Shown here: in pieces, positions 1-12,500 of the stretch | Position numbering within the stretch: position 1 is the first letter of the stretch | Layout of the letters: every line of letters begins with the position of its first letter | DNA from: Calendula officinalis | Taxonomy: Eukaryota; Streptophyta; Magnoliopsida; Asterales; Asteraceae | Direction: 5' to 3' | Assembly: GCA_963853835.1 (NCBI GenBank) | Contig: OY970823.1 | Coordinates: 48,025,808-48,089,807 of the forward strand | DNA: 64,000 bases | The notes under the pieces: generated by a model | What the model was told of the DNA's origin: nothing | Databases searched by the model: none | Seen by the model: only the letters and a program-made list of their open reading frames with translations | Program-made: the position numbers and the translations under genes

Positions 1-33
1 TGTTCTTAACAAATAGTAGATGTAGAACCAATA

Positions 34-46
34 TGCTCTGATACCA
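34..46 (-). other. Primer-binding site (initiator tRNA-Met type)
   Basis: The minus-strand sequence TGGTATCAGAGCA matches the 3' end complement of plant initiator tRNA-Met, the standard minus-strand primer site of Copia elements, placed two bases inside the LTR end. Confidence 0.85.
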
Positions 47-48
47 CT

Positions 49-689
49 TGTCAGGATCGATTAACTATGAAGAGTTAATAAACACCTTTAGATCTAATTG
101 ATAATAGAAGTTGCAGCGGATCAACACTATATCAATATATTAAGAACAATAAACTGTAAGAACAATATGCGAGAATATTAAGAACACAGTTTCACAAAAA
201 GCTTCAATGTATATTATCGATTAACAATACACACGTACGTTTACAATTCGTAAGGAACTATTTATAATAGTCCTTGAAGCTAAACTATTTACCTTAGTTA
301 TTCTAGGACTTGATTTACATTCGAACTATAAAGATATACATTGAATTACATTCTATAACTATCTCTGCGAAGATCTCGGACTTGATATGTTCCATAAACA
401 CGTATCAGTAGTAAAACTAATCACCAGTAGTAAATATGTAACGTCAGTAGTAAGTCTGGTGATCAGTAGCAAAGTCCAGATACAACGTCAGTAGTAACTA
501 CTAAGATCAGTAGTATCTTCAATATGCCTTGATCAGTAGTAACTAAGTTATAAACTTCACCAGTATCAACTTCATCAGTAGTAAGTAATTCTGCCCCATC
601 AGTTCTAAACATAATATTCATCAGTAGTAATCATGATCAGTACTAACTGCAGCATCAGTAATAAGTTGATCTGTGATTTTGTTCCAACA
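49..689 (-). mobile_element. 5' LTR of a Copia-type LTR retrotransposon (element continues left of the window)
   Basis: Read on the minus strand the segment starts TGTTGGAAC and ends CCTGACA, the TG...CA form of a plant LTR. Two bases further on, at 46 down to 34, lies TGGTATCAGAGCA, the primer-binding site complementary to initiator tRNA-Met used by most plant Copia elements. The internal region therefore runs off the left edge and this is the 5' LTR. The LTR is about 641 bp. It contains many irregularly spaced copies of CAGTAGTAA (plus strand) between 405 and 662. No internal coding sequence is visible in the 33 bases left of the PBS. Copia assignment rests on the PBS and the LTR termini; the lineage is unknown. 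Confidence 0.85.
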
Positions 690-1225
690 CAAAGCGTATG
701 AATGCAAAGTTCGACCCACCTTTATCCTTCTCACCAATCGATTGTTCAAACGGAGGTGACTCTTCGTCTTCTAGAGAACTAATTAATAAGTAAATTTTGA
801 AGTAATGATGATAAAATGAGTTTTAAAAATGAATTATAAAATGTTGATGTGCCATCATGGCAAAGGTGTATTCATTACGCATAAAAAATCTAGGAAGTAG
901 TAGTTTTTTCCTTTAAAAGGGTTGTCTTGGGGGTTTGTTTATAGAAGGTTTTGGGTTCAAGAGAAAAGGTGTGGTTTATTTCCCCAAATCAAGGAGATAT
1001 GTTCAAAAAATACATCTTCCCCACTTATATGTAAAACCAATAATTGCGGTTAAAAAAAACTTAGCTTTTCAACGTCATATGTAAGAAAAGTTTTGGAAGT
1101 GAAAAGTTTTAAGAATAATTCCAATATTTGAGAAAAAGTTGAATTGGTTAACGTCCCTGCCCCTACTCCCCTTCCGATCCGATGCAGTTTCAGATCACAA
1201 CAATCACCCCTCTCAACACCATATA

Positions 1226-1228
<3 letters not shown>
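690..1228. other. Upstream region of the BKI1/MAKR-like gene
   Basis: This AT-rich stretch lies between the Copia LTR and the CT microsatellite. It holds no convincing coding sequence and presumably carries the promoter and 5' UTR of the gene that starts at 1389. No TATA box could be placed with confidence. Confidence 0.4.

Positions 1229-1320
<92 letters not shown>
1229..1320. repeat. (CT)46 microsatellite in the 5' leader
   Basis: An uninterrupted CT dinucleotide run of about 92 bp ends 68 bp before the start codon of the kinase-regulator gene. It is open in several frames, giving spurious Ser-Leu and Arg-Glu reading frames on both strands. CT-rich tracts are common in plant 5' UTRs, but this one is unusually long and perfect. 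Confidence 0.97.
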
Positions 1321-1323
<3 letters not shown>

Positions 1324-1388
1324 TCCTTAAAGCACCCTCCATTACGTACCATAGATCTAGCAATGTAGCTTTCTTTCAATATTTCAAC

Positions 1389-2252
1389 ATGAAGCATCAT
1401 CATAATCATCGGAAAACTCAAACTCTACCATCTTCACCAACGCATTCATCATCTTCTTCAGATTTCGAATTCACCATCTCTCTCTCCCCCCGGAAATCCT
1501 CCGCCACCAATCTCTGTCCCGCCGACGACCTTTTCTACAAAGGCCAACTTCTCCCACTTCAACTATCTCCTCGTATTTCCATGGTACGAACTCTACTACT
1601 CTCCTCATCTTCCACTTCTTCCTCCGCTACCACCACCACCGCCCGCCACTCCTCCGACTCCCACTCATCATTCTCCACCGACGGATACGATTCCTCCCGC
1701 CCCAGCTCCGTCACCGACGACGAACTCCACCTTCAACCCAAACTTGCCCAAACGTACATCAACAAGAAACCCAATAAGTACTTCTCTCTCTCTAGATTCT
1801 CCTCTGTTTTCCGTAAGGAACACAAAACGTTAACATCCACCACGACTACACGGGTTGACCCGGATATCATACCCGGATCTTCGGTCAAACGCGTGAGTGC
1901 CACCGCGAAAGAAGTGATACGAAAATACTTGAAAAAAGCAAAACCGTTGTACGAAAAGCTTTCCCAAAGGCAGGGTCAGAAATTAGGTATTCAGAAGATC
2001 GTCATCAACAAGGAAAGTGACGTTATCGCTCAGTCGTTTTCTGGAAATCTTGGGTACCCGAGACGGAGAAGCTACGTGTCGAGCTGTCCGTCATCTATGC
2101 GGTCTTCTCCTAGTCATTCTGGGATTTTATGTCGGAACACTGTGGTAAAAGGCGGCGCCGGAATGTACTCAAGCAAGTCTTCATCCATGGAGGAATTGCA
2201 GAGTGCTATTCAAGGGGCGATAGCTCATTGCAAGAACTCCATGACAAGTTAG
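1389..2252 (+). CDS. BKI1/MAKR-family membrane-associated kinase regulator
   Basis: The 287-residue protein has the layout of the BRI1 KINASE INHIBITOR 1 / MEMBRANE-ASSOCIATED KINASE REGULATOR family. It has an N-terminal block with FEFTISLSP, then PADDLFYKGQLLPL (about residues 47-60), a Ser/Thr-rich low-complexity middle, a basic segment with KKAKPLYEKL, and a C-terminal helix SMEELQSAIQGAIAHCKNSM (about 266-285) matching the BRI1-interacting motif of BKI1. Family members sit on the inner plasma membrane through basic residues, bind leucine-rich-repeat receptor kinases and leave the membrane when phosphorylated, regulating brassinosteroid or related signalling. I chose the ATG at 1389; the same frame is open back to 1182 but only through the CT repeat. 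It is a single exon, as usual for the family. Which paralogue (BKI1 or a MAKR) it is cannot be decided here. Confidence 0.88.
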   Translation: MKHHHNHRKTQTLPSSPTHSSSSSDFEFTISLSPRKSSATNLCPADDLFYKGQLLPLQLSPRISMVRTLLLSSSSTSSSATTTTARHSSDSHSSFSTDGYDSSRPSSVTDDELHLQPKLAQTYINKKPNKYFSLSRFSSVFRKEHKTLTSTTTTRVDPDIIPGSSVKRVSATAKEVIRKYLKKAKPLYEKLSQRQGQKLGIQKIVINKESDVIAQSFSGNLGYPRRRSYVSSCPSSMRSSPSHSGILCRNTVVKGGAGMYSSKSSSMEELQSAIQGAIAHCKNSMTS

Positions 2253-2325
2253 AGCAAGGTACACTCCATGAATTTCACTGTTTTGGTAGTAGATCACTAA
2301 TTAATTGGAAATGTAAACTCTTATA

Positions 2326-2606
2326 CTTCCTCCGATTCAAAATAAGTGCAACATTTGTATTTTCACGGATTTTAAAGTAAAATAGTTTAATGGAGATTAT
2401 GATAAATTAAAGGGATAATTAGTGAAAAGGGTCCCATCATAATTTTTGTCTTTATTGAAGAAAGAGAAATTAATGATGTTTAATAAAGTTAAGTAGGGAT
2501 AAAATAGTAATTTTATAGATAAAAATATGTCAAATAAGAAAAGTGTTGTACTTATTTTGAATCATCTATTTTTAGAAAGTGTTCACTTATTTTGAATCGG
2601 AGGAAG
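2326..2606. mobile_element. Stowaway-type MITE (copy 1)
   Basis: Terminal inverted repeats CTTCCTCCGATTCAAAATAA / TTATTTTGAATCGGAGGAAG are flanked by TA on both sides (2324-2325 and 2607-2608), the Tc1/mariner Stowaway signature. The element is 281 bp and begins 74 bp after the stop codon of the kinase-regulator gene, so it probably lies in or next to its 3' UTR. Confidence 0.9.
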
Positions 2607-2990
2607 TATGAATTTTAAGACTTAGTGGGAGTTATTTGAATAAATTATGTTATCTTTGGCTTCATTCATTTCCATTTTTTTAACACAAAATACGTTTTGA
2701 TTCATTTTGGGATTCAAGTTCCAATTAAATGTTGTGATTTTAGTTTGACGGTGATATCACGTAATGCAATGGGGACGTTTATAAAACCAAGAATCTCATA
2801 ACTAAAAGAAAAGAAAGATATATACTGTAATATATTATTTAATTAAAATTCGTTTTTTCATATGGTTATCTTGCAATGTGCGCCGTCTAGTTATCCTATG
2901 TCGAACTTTAGTGTCAAAGGAATTTCGTAGTCACCAATGAGGAAATTAATTGTCAAAAATAAAAAAATAAGAAACATTTCATCTATAATA

Positions 2991-3302
2991 CTTCATCCGT
3001 ATCAAAATAAGTGACACACTTTCCATTTTGGGTGTATCAAAATAAGTGACACACTTTGAAGACTTTCCTTATTTGGCAAAAATAGTGGGACCCATACCTA
3101 CTAACTATCCACTTTAATAAAGTAAAATTACCCTTATACCCTTACTTTTACCTTTAAAACTCATTAATATCACTTTTTTCAAGAAAAATGGGACTCATTC
3201 TCCACTAACTATGTACTTTAATCTATTTTAACCACTACTTTAATCTTTTACCTTAAAAAACATGTAAGCCAATTTGTGTCACTTATTTTGATACGGAGGA
3301 AG
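2991..3302. mobile_element. Stowaway-type MITE (copy 2)
   Basis: Termini CTTCATCCGTATCAAAATAA / TTATTTTGATACGGAGGAAG with flanking TA dinucleotides (2989-2990, 3303-3304). It is 312 bp, with internal ACACACTTTCC and a second TCAAAATAAGTGACAC repeat near the left end. Confidence 0.9.
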
Positions 3303-4383
3303 TAAAACATTTTTAACGAGACGGTTACATGTATATATTGTTGTTTTTGTAGATCTGAAGTAAAATTTATGATTATATTAGAATATGTTAAATTAGATAG
3401 TTATTGGGTGTTAATTAGATTTAAAAGGTAAAAGACTTATTTTAGTAGATTAAAAGCAATAGAGTATGGCAGGTGTAATTTTGCACGATGGGTGTTCATG
3501 AAAGTCGATTTATGCTGAAGGGGTATTCATAAAAGTAAATTTTTGCAGAAGAAGGTGTTGATGAAAGTGAAGAAGGGATTGGTGGGTTTGTGAAGATGAT
3601 TGCTCTAAATAAATAAATAATAATTAATGGAAAGATGTAGTTATAGTTAATTTCAGGTGGTTACATTCTGAGGGGTTAAGACCCCTGTGAACGGCAGGGC
3701 CGCAACCCGTCAGCACCAAATAAACGTCCATTGGGGGTGACGCTATTGGCGCGGGCGTGTCTTGCTTCGTGTTGGTAGGGGGCGTCTGAGGGGGTCGGGG
3801 GTGGGGACGGATTTTGCTTTGGCGTCAGCAGGGACTGTGTTTAGGAGGTGGTTTGGGGTAATATTTTAATATTTTTTAAGAGAATGTGAGCTAGTGATCT
3901 GTTGTTAGCACGACCATGTTAGTAATTCGTCGAGAGGGAAGATGTTAATGATGTGCTTAGTGATATGTTACTGTTTGAGAGAGACATAATATTTTTATTT
4001 TTTACTATACAATGTAGATAAATAAAATTATGTTTATGAAAAAAATAATATAAATGTGTCTACTTTTATAATGTAATGTTTATTAAAATGATCATATTAT
4101 ATTCAATGTTTCTCTATATATTATATTTTAAGTTTATTTCAATTTTTCATAAGATATTTTTTTAAATCTATCAAAATTTATATATTTTACCATCTTTTCC
4201 CCCATTTATTTGCACGTTTATTTATTTTTGGTTCTAGAGAAAAATTAATTAGTCTGACTTGATTGGTATTTATATCATTTTAAATTATATTATTACAATT
4301 AATAATGGGCAAATAATTGAATGAGGGCCACGTTCCATGTGCGATTGCTAGGTTTAAGATGGTCATGTCAGTGTACTTGTACG
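3303..4383. other. Intergenic stretch with a short GC-rich island
   Basis: No gene is recognisable. The AT-rich background is broken by a G-rich block at about 3665-3850 (runs such as GGGGGTCGGGGGTGGGG), compositionally unlike everything around it and without a supportable reading frame. Confidence 0.4.
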
Positions 4384-4823
4384 TAGAGGTGTTCAAAAAT
4401 ATCCGAAAAATCAGGTATCTGAAAAATTACTCGATATCCGAAATCCGGGTATCCGAAAATCTGGGTATCCGAAAATCCGGGTATCCGAAATCCGGGTATC
4501 CGAAAACCGGGTACCAAATACGGGTAGTGTTTTTCAAGATTTCGGATACCCGATACCCGAAAAATTACCCGAAAATAAAAATATATACGAAAAATATACA
4601 AATATTATACAAAAAATACCGAAAATATTTGCGAAAATACCCAAAAAATCCAAAATTACCCAAAATATTTGAAAAGTATCCGAAATATCTTAAAAATACC
4701 CGAAATATCCGAAAAATACTCGAAATATTCAAAAAATATTTGAATATTTTGTTTTTTTCCGGATACCGGATACCCGGATTTCGGATACCCGAAATTCCGG
4801 GTACCCGGTTTTGAACACCCCTA
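4384..4823. mobile_element. hAT-type MITE made of ATCCGAAA / GGGTATCC arrays
   Basis: The element starts TAGAGGTGTTCAAAA and ends TTTTGAACACCCCTA, an inverted repeat of the kind typical of plant hAT elements. It is flanked by a perfect 8-bp direct repeat CTTGTACG (4376-4383 and 4824-4831), the hAT target-site length. The 440-bp interior is almost entirely degenerate repeats of ATCCGAAA, GGGTATCCG and their complements. Reading frames inside it are by-products of the repeats. Confidence 0.92.
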
Positions 4824-5039
4824 CTTGTACGCTTCCCAGTTCCCACTTTGTAATGCCAATTTATTAACAACTACTCCCCCATTAATCTTATCGACATTCA
4901 TAACAGCAGAAGGTACGAAAACTAATTCATGCAGTAACTTATACAATATTTAAAGCTTATACAATGCGGTAAGATAACTAGTGTGGTTTATAGAGTTGTG
5001 TACGGATAGTCAATAATTATTACTGAAAGAAACATTATA

Positions 5040-5968
5040 GAGAAAATGTTCAAGGTAGTTTGTTATTTTTGTAAAGTCTAGAAGAATAAATCTTAGATAC
5101 TAATCAATCAACCTCCAAATCACCACCACCATCATCACATGTGATTTAATACATCAATACCACCACCACCACCCCATGTGTATTAAATCACATGTGATTG
5201 CACACCGCCGACCACCACTAGGGATGTCAACTATCATCCGATCCGATGATCATCCACCCGATCCGATCCACCGGTGGTGGATATGGATGAAGTTAAATGG
5301 GCGAATATCGGATGTGGAGCGGATATGGACGTTTATTGGAGTGGATATGAATGACAAGTTTCAATCCATGGATGAAACCACTAAACCCGAACTTAAATTA
5401 TAATATATAAAATTACCGTATTTCTTTTAGGAAACAAAATTCTTTCGATATCCAACGGATGCCCATTTATCCGTTTTAATCCAATGGATATGGATATGGA
5501 TGGATGGAACGATTTTAAATGAATATAGATATGGACGATGTAAATCTAAATGGATATGAATGTGGATACGACATTATCCGGTCCATATCCGATCCATTAC
5601 CATCACTAACCACCACCACCACCACCACCTCATGTGTATTAAATCACATGTGATTCGACATCGTCGACCACCACCACCATCACCACCAACCTCTGTCGGC
5701 CACCATCTTCACCACTGGCAACCCCTGGCCATTGTCGGCTGCTTTCAGTCACATGTAATTGTGTATCCAATCACATGTGATTGCGGTGGTCAGAAGCGCG
5801 GGTGGCTGGTGGTGGTCGGCGCCGTCAGTGGCCGGCGGTGGTGGTGATTATGTATTGAATCACATGTGATTTGATGATGATGGTGAATTACGAGATTTTT
5901 TAATCCAATGACTAAGATTTGTCATTGGGATTATGTTTTAATAATGAAACTACCTAGAATACAACCCT
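5040..5968. mobile_element. Foldback (Mutator-like) element with AATCACATGTGATT palindromes, copy A
   Basis: The left end, GAGAAAATGTTCAAGG then TAAAGTCTAGAAGAATAAAT, is recognisably related to the left end of the element at 21935. The right end is its diverged inverted copy. Flanks AACATTATA / AACTTTATT agree at 7 of 9 positions, suggesting an old 9-bp target duplication. The interior is CACCAC-rich and has six copies of AATCACATGTGATT or near variants (5133, 5186, 5642, 5747, 5769, 5858). A hAT-type MITE is nested at 5219-5608. No transposase is encoded. Boundaries are good to a few bases. Confidence 0.65.
5219..5608. mobile_element. hAT-type MITE nested in the palindrome element
   Basis: Ends TAGGGATGTCAA and TTACCATCACTA are imperfect inverted repeats (10 of 12). 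They are flanked by ACCACCAC at 5211-5218 and 5609-5616, an 8-bp repeat, although the surrounding CAC-rich DNA makes that match less telling. The 390-bp interior is made of degenerate GGATATGGAT and ATCCGATCC words, like other hAT MITEs in this window. Confidence 0.75.
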
Positions 5969-6504
5969 AACTTTATTTAGTATAAAAATATAAACTGATA
6001 CAGTGATACTTATATGATTGTTATATTATCATTAAGAATTTTTAAATATTGCAAGTAAATATTGGAATTTAATTGTTTCAATTACTAATCTTTAGAAATG
6101 ATATTGAACTTGTTATCTCACTTTGAACTAATCTTTAGAAAAGATATCAGAGAATAACAACGTTTTAGTTTATCATGAAAAAAATAAAAATGTTCAAATC
6201 AAGTCCAAATATATAAATGCGAAGATGATATGCATAACATCAATATATACACACCCATAACATACAATCCTTCAAATTTAACCGAAACACTCCAAAACCA
6301 CCTTATTAATTATGTTATATCCCATAGGTAAACCATAAATAAAAACCGAAGCACCAAAACTGTCTACCTATAGGATAGATAGACGATGATTACAATGTTA
6401 TAGGTTGGTTGCAATCACATGATGTTTTTACCTCATGTTTCATACCAACCTAACAACATAATCAGATGCCAAATTGCAATCTATTACCATTATATTTGTT
6501 TACA
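5969..6504. other. Region downstream of MRL1
   Basis: AT-rich, with no gene seen. It must contain the MRL1 3' UTR and polyadenylation signals (transcription runs right to left), but I could not place the cleavage site. Confidence 0.4.
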
Positions 6505-9500
6505 TTATTCAAAAGACAAATTGCCACTTCGAATATCGCGTTGCTGATTGCTGATATTTCTACCCAAACGTGCGCTGGATGAACCAAAATCGGTTGGTTT
6601 TGCACCGTAAGGAGATGAAAGCTTTGGTGAAAGCCATTTCTTTACAACCACCCCGTTAATTCTGATTTTTCCAAATGATTCGTTTCCTATGTATGATATC
6701 CTTAGCCTTCTTAATAATGATGAAATACCCTGTGTAACTCTGTTCAACAAAATCAACATAAATTCAATAAATATATGAAATATAAAAATAAGGTAGGTTA
6801 GGTTAAGTATATTCACCTTCCTGCAACATTCATTGTTTTATCACCCATTGGAGCCTTAATTTGTGTCTTTACTACAGGGAGTAAGATGCTAATGTTGGGC
6901 AATTTCACACCTGGAAAACCAAAAATTAATCTTCAAAAAACAAGATAAATATAAATTAAAAGGAGGATTTTATTTTATTTTATTAATTACCAGCAGCTAG
7001 CCGATGCTTAAGGCCCTTCAAGACTGTCAAAAAGTAAACCTGACGAGTTTTTATACAACCGAAAATTAGTTAATCATGTAAACAAGGAAATTAAAAGTTT
7101 AAATTGGAGTAAATTACTCAAATGGTCCTTTAGGTTTGTACCATATTACATATTTGGTCTTTTAGTTTCATAAATTACACTGGTAGTCCTTATTTCTAAA
7201 ACTATTGACATGTCTGGTCCTTTACCTAAACAGACGTTAACTTTTCCCGTCATACGCACACGTTTTTATGGGTTTCAAATTGGTGAAGGGAAAGGGAAAA
7301 GGACAAATTTACTCTCTCGTGCATCACACGTGACAATACATTACGGGAAAAATAAACGTCTGTTTAGGTAAAAGACCAAACATGTCAATAGTTTCAGAAA
7401 TAAAGACAATCAGTGTAATTAATGAAACCAAAGGACCAAATATGTAATATGATACAAACCTAAAGGACCGTTTGTGTAATTTACTCTTTAAATTACCTCG
7501 GCTGTATATATTGGTAAGTTTGTCACATCGACAACTATTGGACTTTCTTTTAAAGATACACAAGGAACAATACCAAGTGAAGCAGCTTCCTAGAGTTACA
7601 AAAAAAAATGTAATTAAATAAAAAATCTAAAAATAAAAGGATTTTAGATATTGTGAAACGAACCTCAAGTATAGAGAAAGCACGAGGATCGTATTCCCCA
7701 AATCCATCAATGAGAGAACACAGATTTGATCCTTTTGTTGTTTCTGTAATTATTCCCAGGTTTTCAATAAGTTTGTTTTTTAAGGATGAATCCTGAGGGA
7801 GCCTTAAACATCCCAACACTTGGGAAAGTTCCTCAATTGTTGGAACAACACCAGCATTAACTGTTTCTCTATATACCATCAGTACCAATCTCGTCCTTCA
7901 GAAAGAAAAAAAAAAGAATTTTGAAATCATGATTTACATTTACAGATATACATATAAAAGAACATGTAGGAAAAAGAGGATTACCATTCACTATCTATTA
8001 GTAACCTTCCTGACTCAAAAGACAAAATTGGCTCACCAACCATGCAAGCTTTCTCAAATCTTCGGTAACATAAAGCTTCAACATACAAAAATAGTTAGAA
8101 TTGGTTGAAATACTAAAAAAAATTAGAGACGGGTAATACTAAAATTATTATACAGTAACAACCAGTCAAACGTCAGTTAAAGGTAATGAACTTTTCTCTG
8201 TTTTTTTTTTTGTTTTTTTTTGCAACAAAAATGAGGGATTTTTACTATTTTGAAAGTTTTCAATTACAGTTTGGTCAATAAAGGTCAACTATAGAATATA
8301 TGAAAATGGAATAATATGCATATTAGCTTACCAATCAAACACCTGCACATTACAAGATTTGGGGTAATGCCATCCTTCTTTGATTGAGAAAGAAGCATTA
8401 GACCAACTTCTAGATCATCTTTCCTGTATAAAAAATATAAAAAAGTTGAAAATCAAAAAAATTTAAAAAATATAGAAATTAAAAAAATATATAAAATAAA
8501 AATATATATAAATAATTTAAACTCACACAATCACAATATTCAAATTAATTTTCTATAAATTACCGTTCACTTGCCACCAATAAAATGGAGTATGTAATGG
8601 AGTTTGGGCGTAACCCTAACTTTTTCATTTCTGACAGAATTTCAACAGCTTTAGGCAGTTGATCTCCGTCACCTGCAGGATTATATTCTAATAAATATTG
8701 TGGATAATTAGAAACTAAAAAAATACTCTAGACTTACACAAGGTAGTGATTAATGCATTCATCATGGACACTGCTGGTTTCATCCTCATCTTTATTACAT
8801 ATTCATATAATTCCAGTGCCTTTTTCCAATTTTTTGTCTGAATTTGCAATTATTTCAAAACGGTTAAAATTGCTCATCAAAACAGTTTGAGATATAAAAT
8901 AACGCCAAAATGCATTTCCGTACCCCTGAACTTTGTTTACTAGGTTTTCACCTGAATTATTAAAGGTGCAACATGGTACTATGAATTTGACAAAATGGTC
9001 AATTCAGTACACTAACTCACTAATTTGGTCTTGTTTTCTTACTTGACTTACTTCAGTTGGAGCTTTTGACGGAATAAAAAATATACGTTTATCTCAATTT
9101 ATTGAGTTTAGAAGCAAATTACGTGAGAAACCATGCCCAAATTAGTGACTCAGGGTACTAAATAGACCATTTTGTCAAGTTCAGAGTACCATATTGCACC
9201 TTTAATAATCCAGGGTGGCAGAAAGCCAAGTTCAGGTACTAAAATGCATTTTTTGGTAGAAAAAAAAACCATGAATTGAATGAATTAGAAGATACATTGC
9301 TACAAGCTCCCATGAGTGAGCTATATGATACAATTCCCACGTTAATTCCCTTATTTCTAGCTTCTTGTAGAATTTCAAATGAAGCATCCAACTTCCCTGC
9401 ATGCCCTGCTACATCTATCAATCCACTGAAAAACATCTGCAACAAAAATGAAACATTTTTTAATGTAATTTAACAAATTGGAAATATAGATATAGATATA

Positions 9501-12500
9501 GATGTATACATACCTCATCAGGGATGATTCCTTTTTTTGTCATATCATCAAAGACACTGCATGCAAACTCCCAATCACCGTTTCCACTACAGCTGTTGAC
9601 AGCAATGGTGTAAACTTCAGGAGTCCCCTTGATTTTGAATTCTTCAATCATACCGTATATCTCTCTTGCTCGTTCAACCTAAGTATTACAACATATCATC
9701 AACAAAAACTAGCTGAAATTTAAAATTAAAATTAAAATTAATATCTAACCTGACCAGCATTGACACATGCTTTCATTAGGGCTCCAATTGTGACATGATC
9801 AGGATCTATCGGATGTGTCTCGGATCTCATTTCTGATAATACATCAAATGCTCGATCAACGGCTCCGGATTCGCCACATGCACTGATGAGCGCATTGAAT
9901 ACAATTCGGTCTGGTTTCACATTCTACTGCATGCATGTATCAACCAACTCTATAAGTATAATAAAGCATTTAGTTGCAGAAAATTTTCTCTAATTTTTCT
10001 AGGAAATGTTTTTATTTTCTATCTCTAAAGTGCAAATAGATGAAAACAATATTGAAAAAAAATTGAGAAGTGGATTTTCTCTTTTTAATGAACATCTGTG
10101 CTATTTGAGCATGTTTTCTTGAAAATATTTCTAGAAAAAAAAGGCTGCATTTTTCTACAACTACAAAGCCCTTAAAGCTTATACCAAATATGGAAAAATT
10201 GCGGAGGGAAAAATGTTATTTATACCTTTGACCTCATAATACCATATGCGCCAAATGCCTTTGCAACTTGACCAGCTTTTGCACAACCATCAATAAGTGC
10301 ACCATATGTGTGAACATTTGGGTCCACTCCATAGTTAACCATTTCATGGAAAACCTAAAATATTGTAATTACGTGATTATCATTTAATTAAATATCAAAA
10401 TTAAATATGGTTAAAAGAAAAGAAAAGAAAAGAGAAGATACCTTAAACATTGTATCAACCTTTTTACTCCTAGCACAAGTTGATATTAGAGTAGTGTATA
10501 GTTTACAATCTGGTCTTAATCCAGATTTCTGGACTAGTTTCACAACCTCAAAAGCTCCTATATTACAAAATACAATAAAAATTGGAATTTAAAATTGAAA
10601 ATACAAGAAAACGATATAGATAAAATTAGTAAATTACCATCTAAATCTTGTGAACAAGCACAAACAGACATAAGCATATTAAATGTGCTCAAGGTTGGAT
10701 TTGGAATAAGATTAATAAAACGAAAAGCTTCCTTGACAGCTTTTTGACTTCTACAAACGTTGAGAAATCCCATATGATAAACCTAAAACCAAATAAATTT
10801 AAAAAAAAAACAAAAAAAAAAAAGCTTGTATCCAAACTTAAGGTTAAAAAGAGGAACCCGTACATTATTCATGTCCAGTAAACCTTTTCTTTCAAGATAT
10901 TCAAGCTTTTCTAAGCTCTCAGTTAACCTACAAAAGAAAATCGACGTGTACATGAGTATTATCTTATTCTAGAAATGGTAACTGAATTGCTTGATTCATG
11001 TAAAATGATATTTTCATATTTTAGCAAAAAAAAAAAGTCCAAATTATTTGTTACCTGCCCTCTTTAAGAAACCGATTGTAAGCACGTAACTGTTGTGAAG
11101 CATAATCTGTGTTTCCTTTTTTCTTATTTTGTGATTCTGGAAACAAACTTTTCAAATCTTTCTTAGTCAACATGGATTTCTCTTTGTCACTTCCTTTCTT
11201 CCAAAAGTCTCTTCTTCCATGAAAAACTCCATTTTCAGATTTTCCATTTGGCAATTTCGGCTCAAACTTTTCTGAAAAAGTAAATTTAATTCTCATGTCA
11301 AGTTGAAGAAACTGAGAACAGAGAGCAAAATGGGCATATTCATATAAAATAAGCCAAAAAAAAGGGGAGAATTAAATTAAATCAATGTTATATTATGGAG
11401 TTCTAACTTCTAACTGGTTAAATCAATAATTTACCTTAATTGAATACTTTACAGTAGTAAGATGTTACCTAGATTAAAAAAACAAAAACAAACATGTATG
11501 TTAAATATAAATGCAAAATATAACCTGCAGCTTGAAGAAATTCCTTTGCAGAAAATCTCTCGGTATGAAATATGGAACCACTTATTGAAGAAGAAAAACC
11601 ATTATTCCCAAAAGAGGAAATTTCAGGCATTGTTTTTGTGGTACCAAGATTTTCAACAGAACTCATTGCATATTGATCTGCCTCATAGAACGAGTGTAAC
11701 CCGTTGGGTGTAAAATCATACCTACTAACATCATGTTCATTATTTAGTTCATATTTATTCTCTTCAATCACATCAACTTCAGCTACTTTGCTTTTTACAG
11801 TAACAGAAGCAGAAACCAACTCATTTTCCAACATTATCTTAGGAAACCGAGGTTCATGCTCTGTTTTATGTTTTTCATCAATACAAACAATAGGTTTTTC
11901 TATACACAGTACATCGCCTGATTCAATAAGCATACTAAGTGATTCTTGAGATGATGATGATGATTCTTTTACATTAATTTGTTCCTCAAAAGATGATTCC
12001 AACTTAAAAACATCTTTTTTGAACGATGATTCTTCATCCAAATACACCTGCACTTGTTCCTCGGGAAAATCATGGCTAATTTCTTTAACTTTCTCCAGTA
12101 TCCCCACATTCGAGTTTTCACCTTCGAGGTCAACATTAGATGAGTGTTGACCATTAACTGTATGGTGTAGTAAAGTTGAGTTTTGTTGGGAATCAGTATG
12201 ATCAAGATGCTTGGATATTTTCTGAAATGAGAAAAACATCAGAAGCAGGCTAAACATACTTTCTACCAAATTTATAATACTTTCTGATGTTATAGAACAT
12301 GACTGCAGAAAAAAGAACAACCTTTTCGTGCATTGTAAATAAAGATACTTGAAAAATAAATTAAGTTTATACTCTTTTCCACTTGTAATTATGTCTAATT
12401 AACTTCATCATTCTCAAATCTTACTATAAACTAAGGATATCATCTAGTTCATTATAATTTCAAGTCCATTTGTCATTGCCACACAAGTTTTTTTTTATAT

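Noticed and set aside
405..662. CRISPR-like array of CAGTAGTAA repeats
   Set aside because: Repeats are 9 bp, unevenly spaced and within a plant LTR; spacing and length do not fit CRISPR.
1050..1421. Arg-Glu and Ser-Leu reading frames over the CT repeat on both strands
   Set aside because: They are translations of a dinucleotide repeat; only the frame from 1389 onward matches a protein family.
5560..5847. His-rich reading frame (CACCAC repeats)
   Set aside because: Encoded by low-complexity transposon DNA spanning the end of a hAT MITE; no homology.
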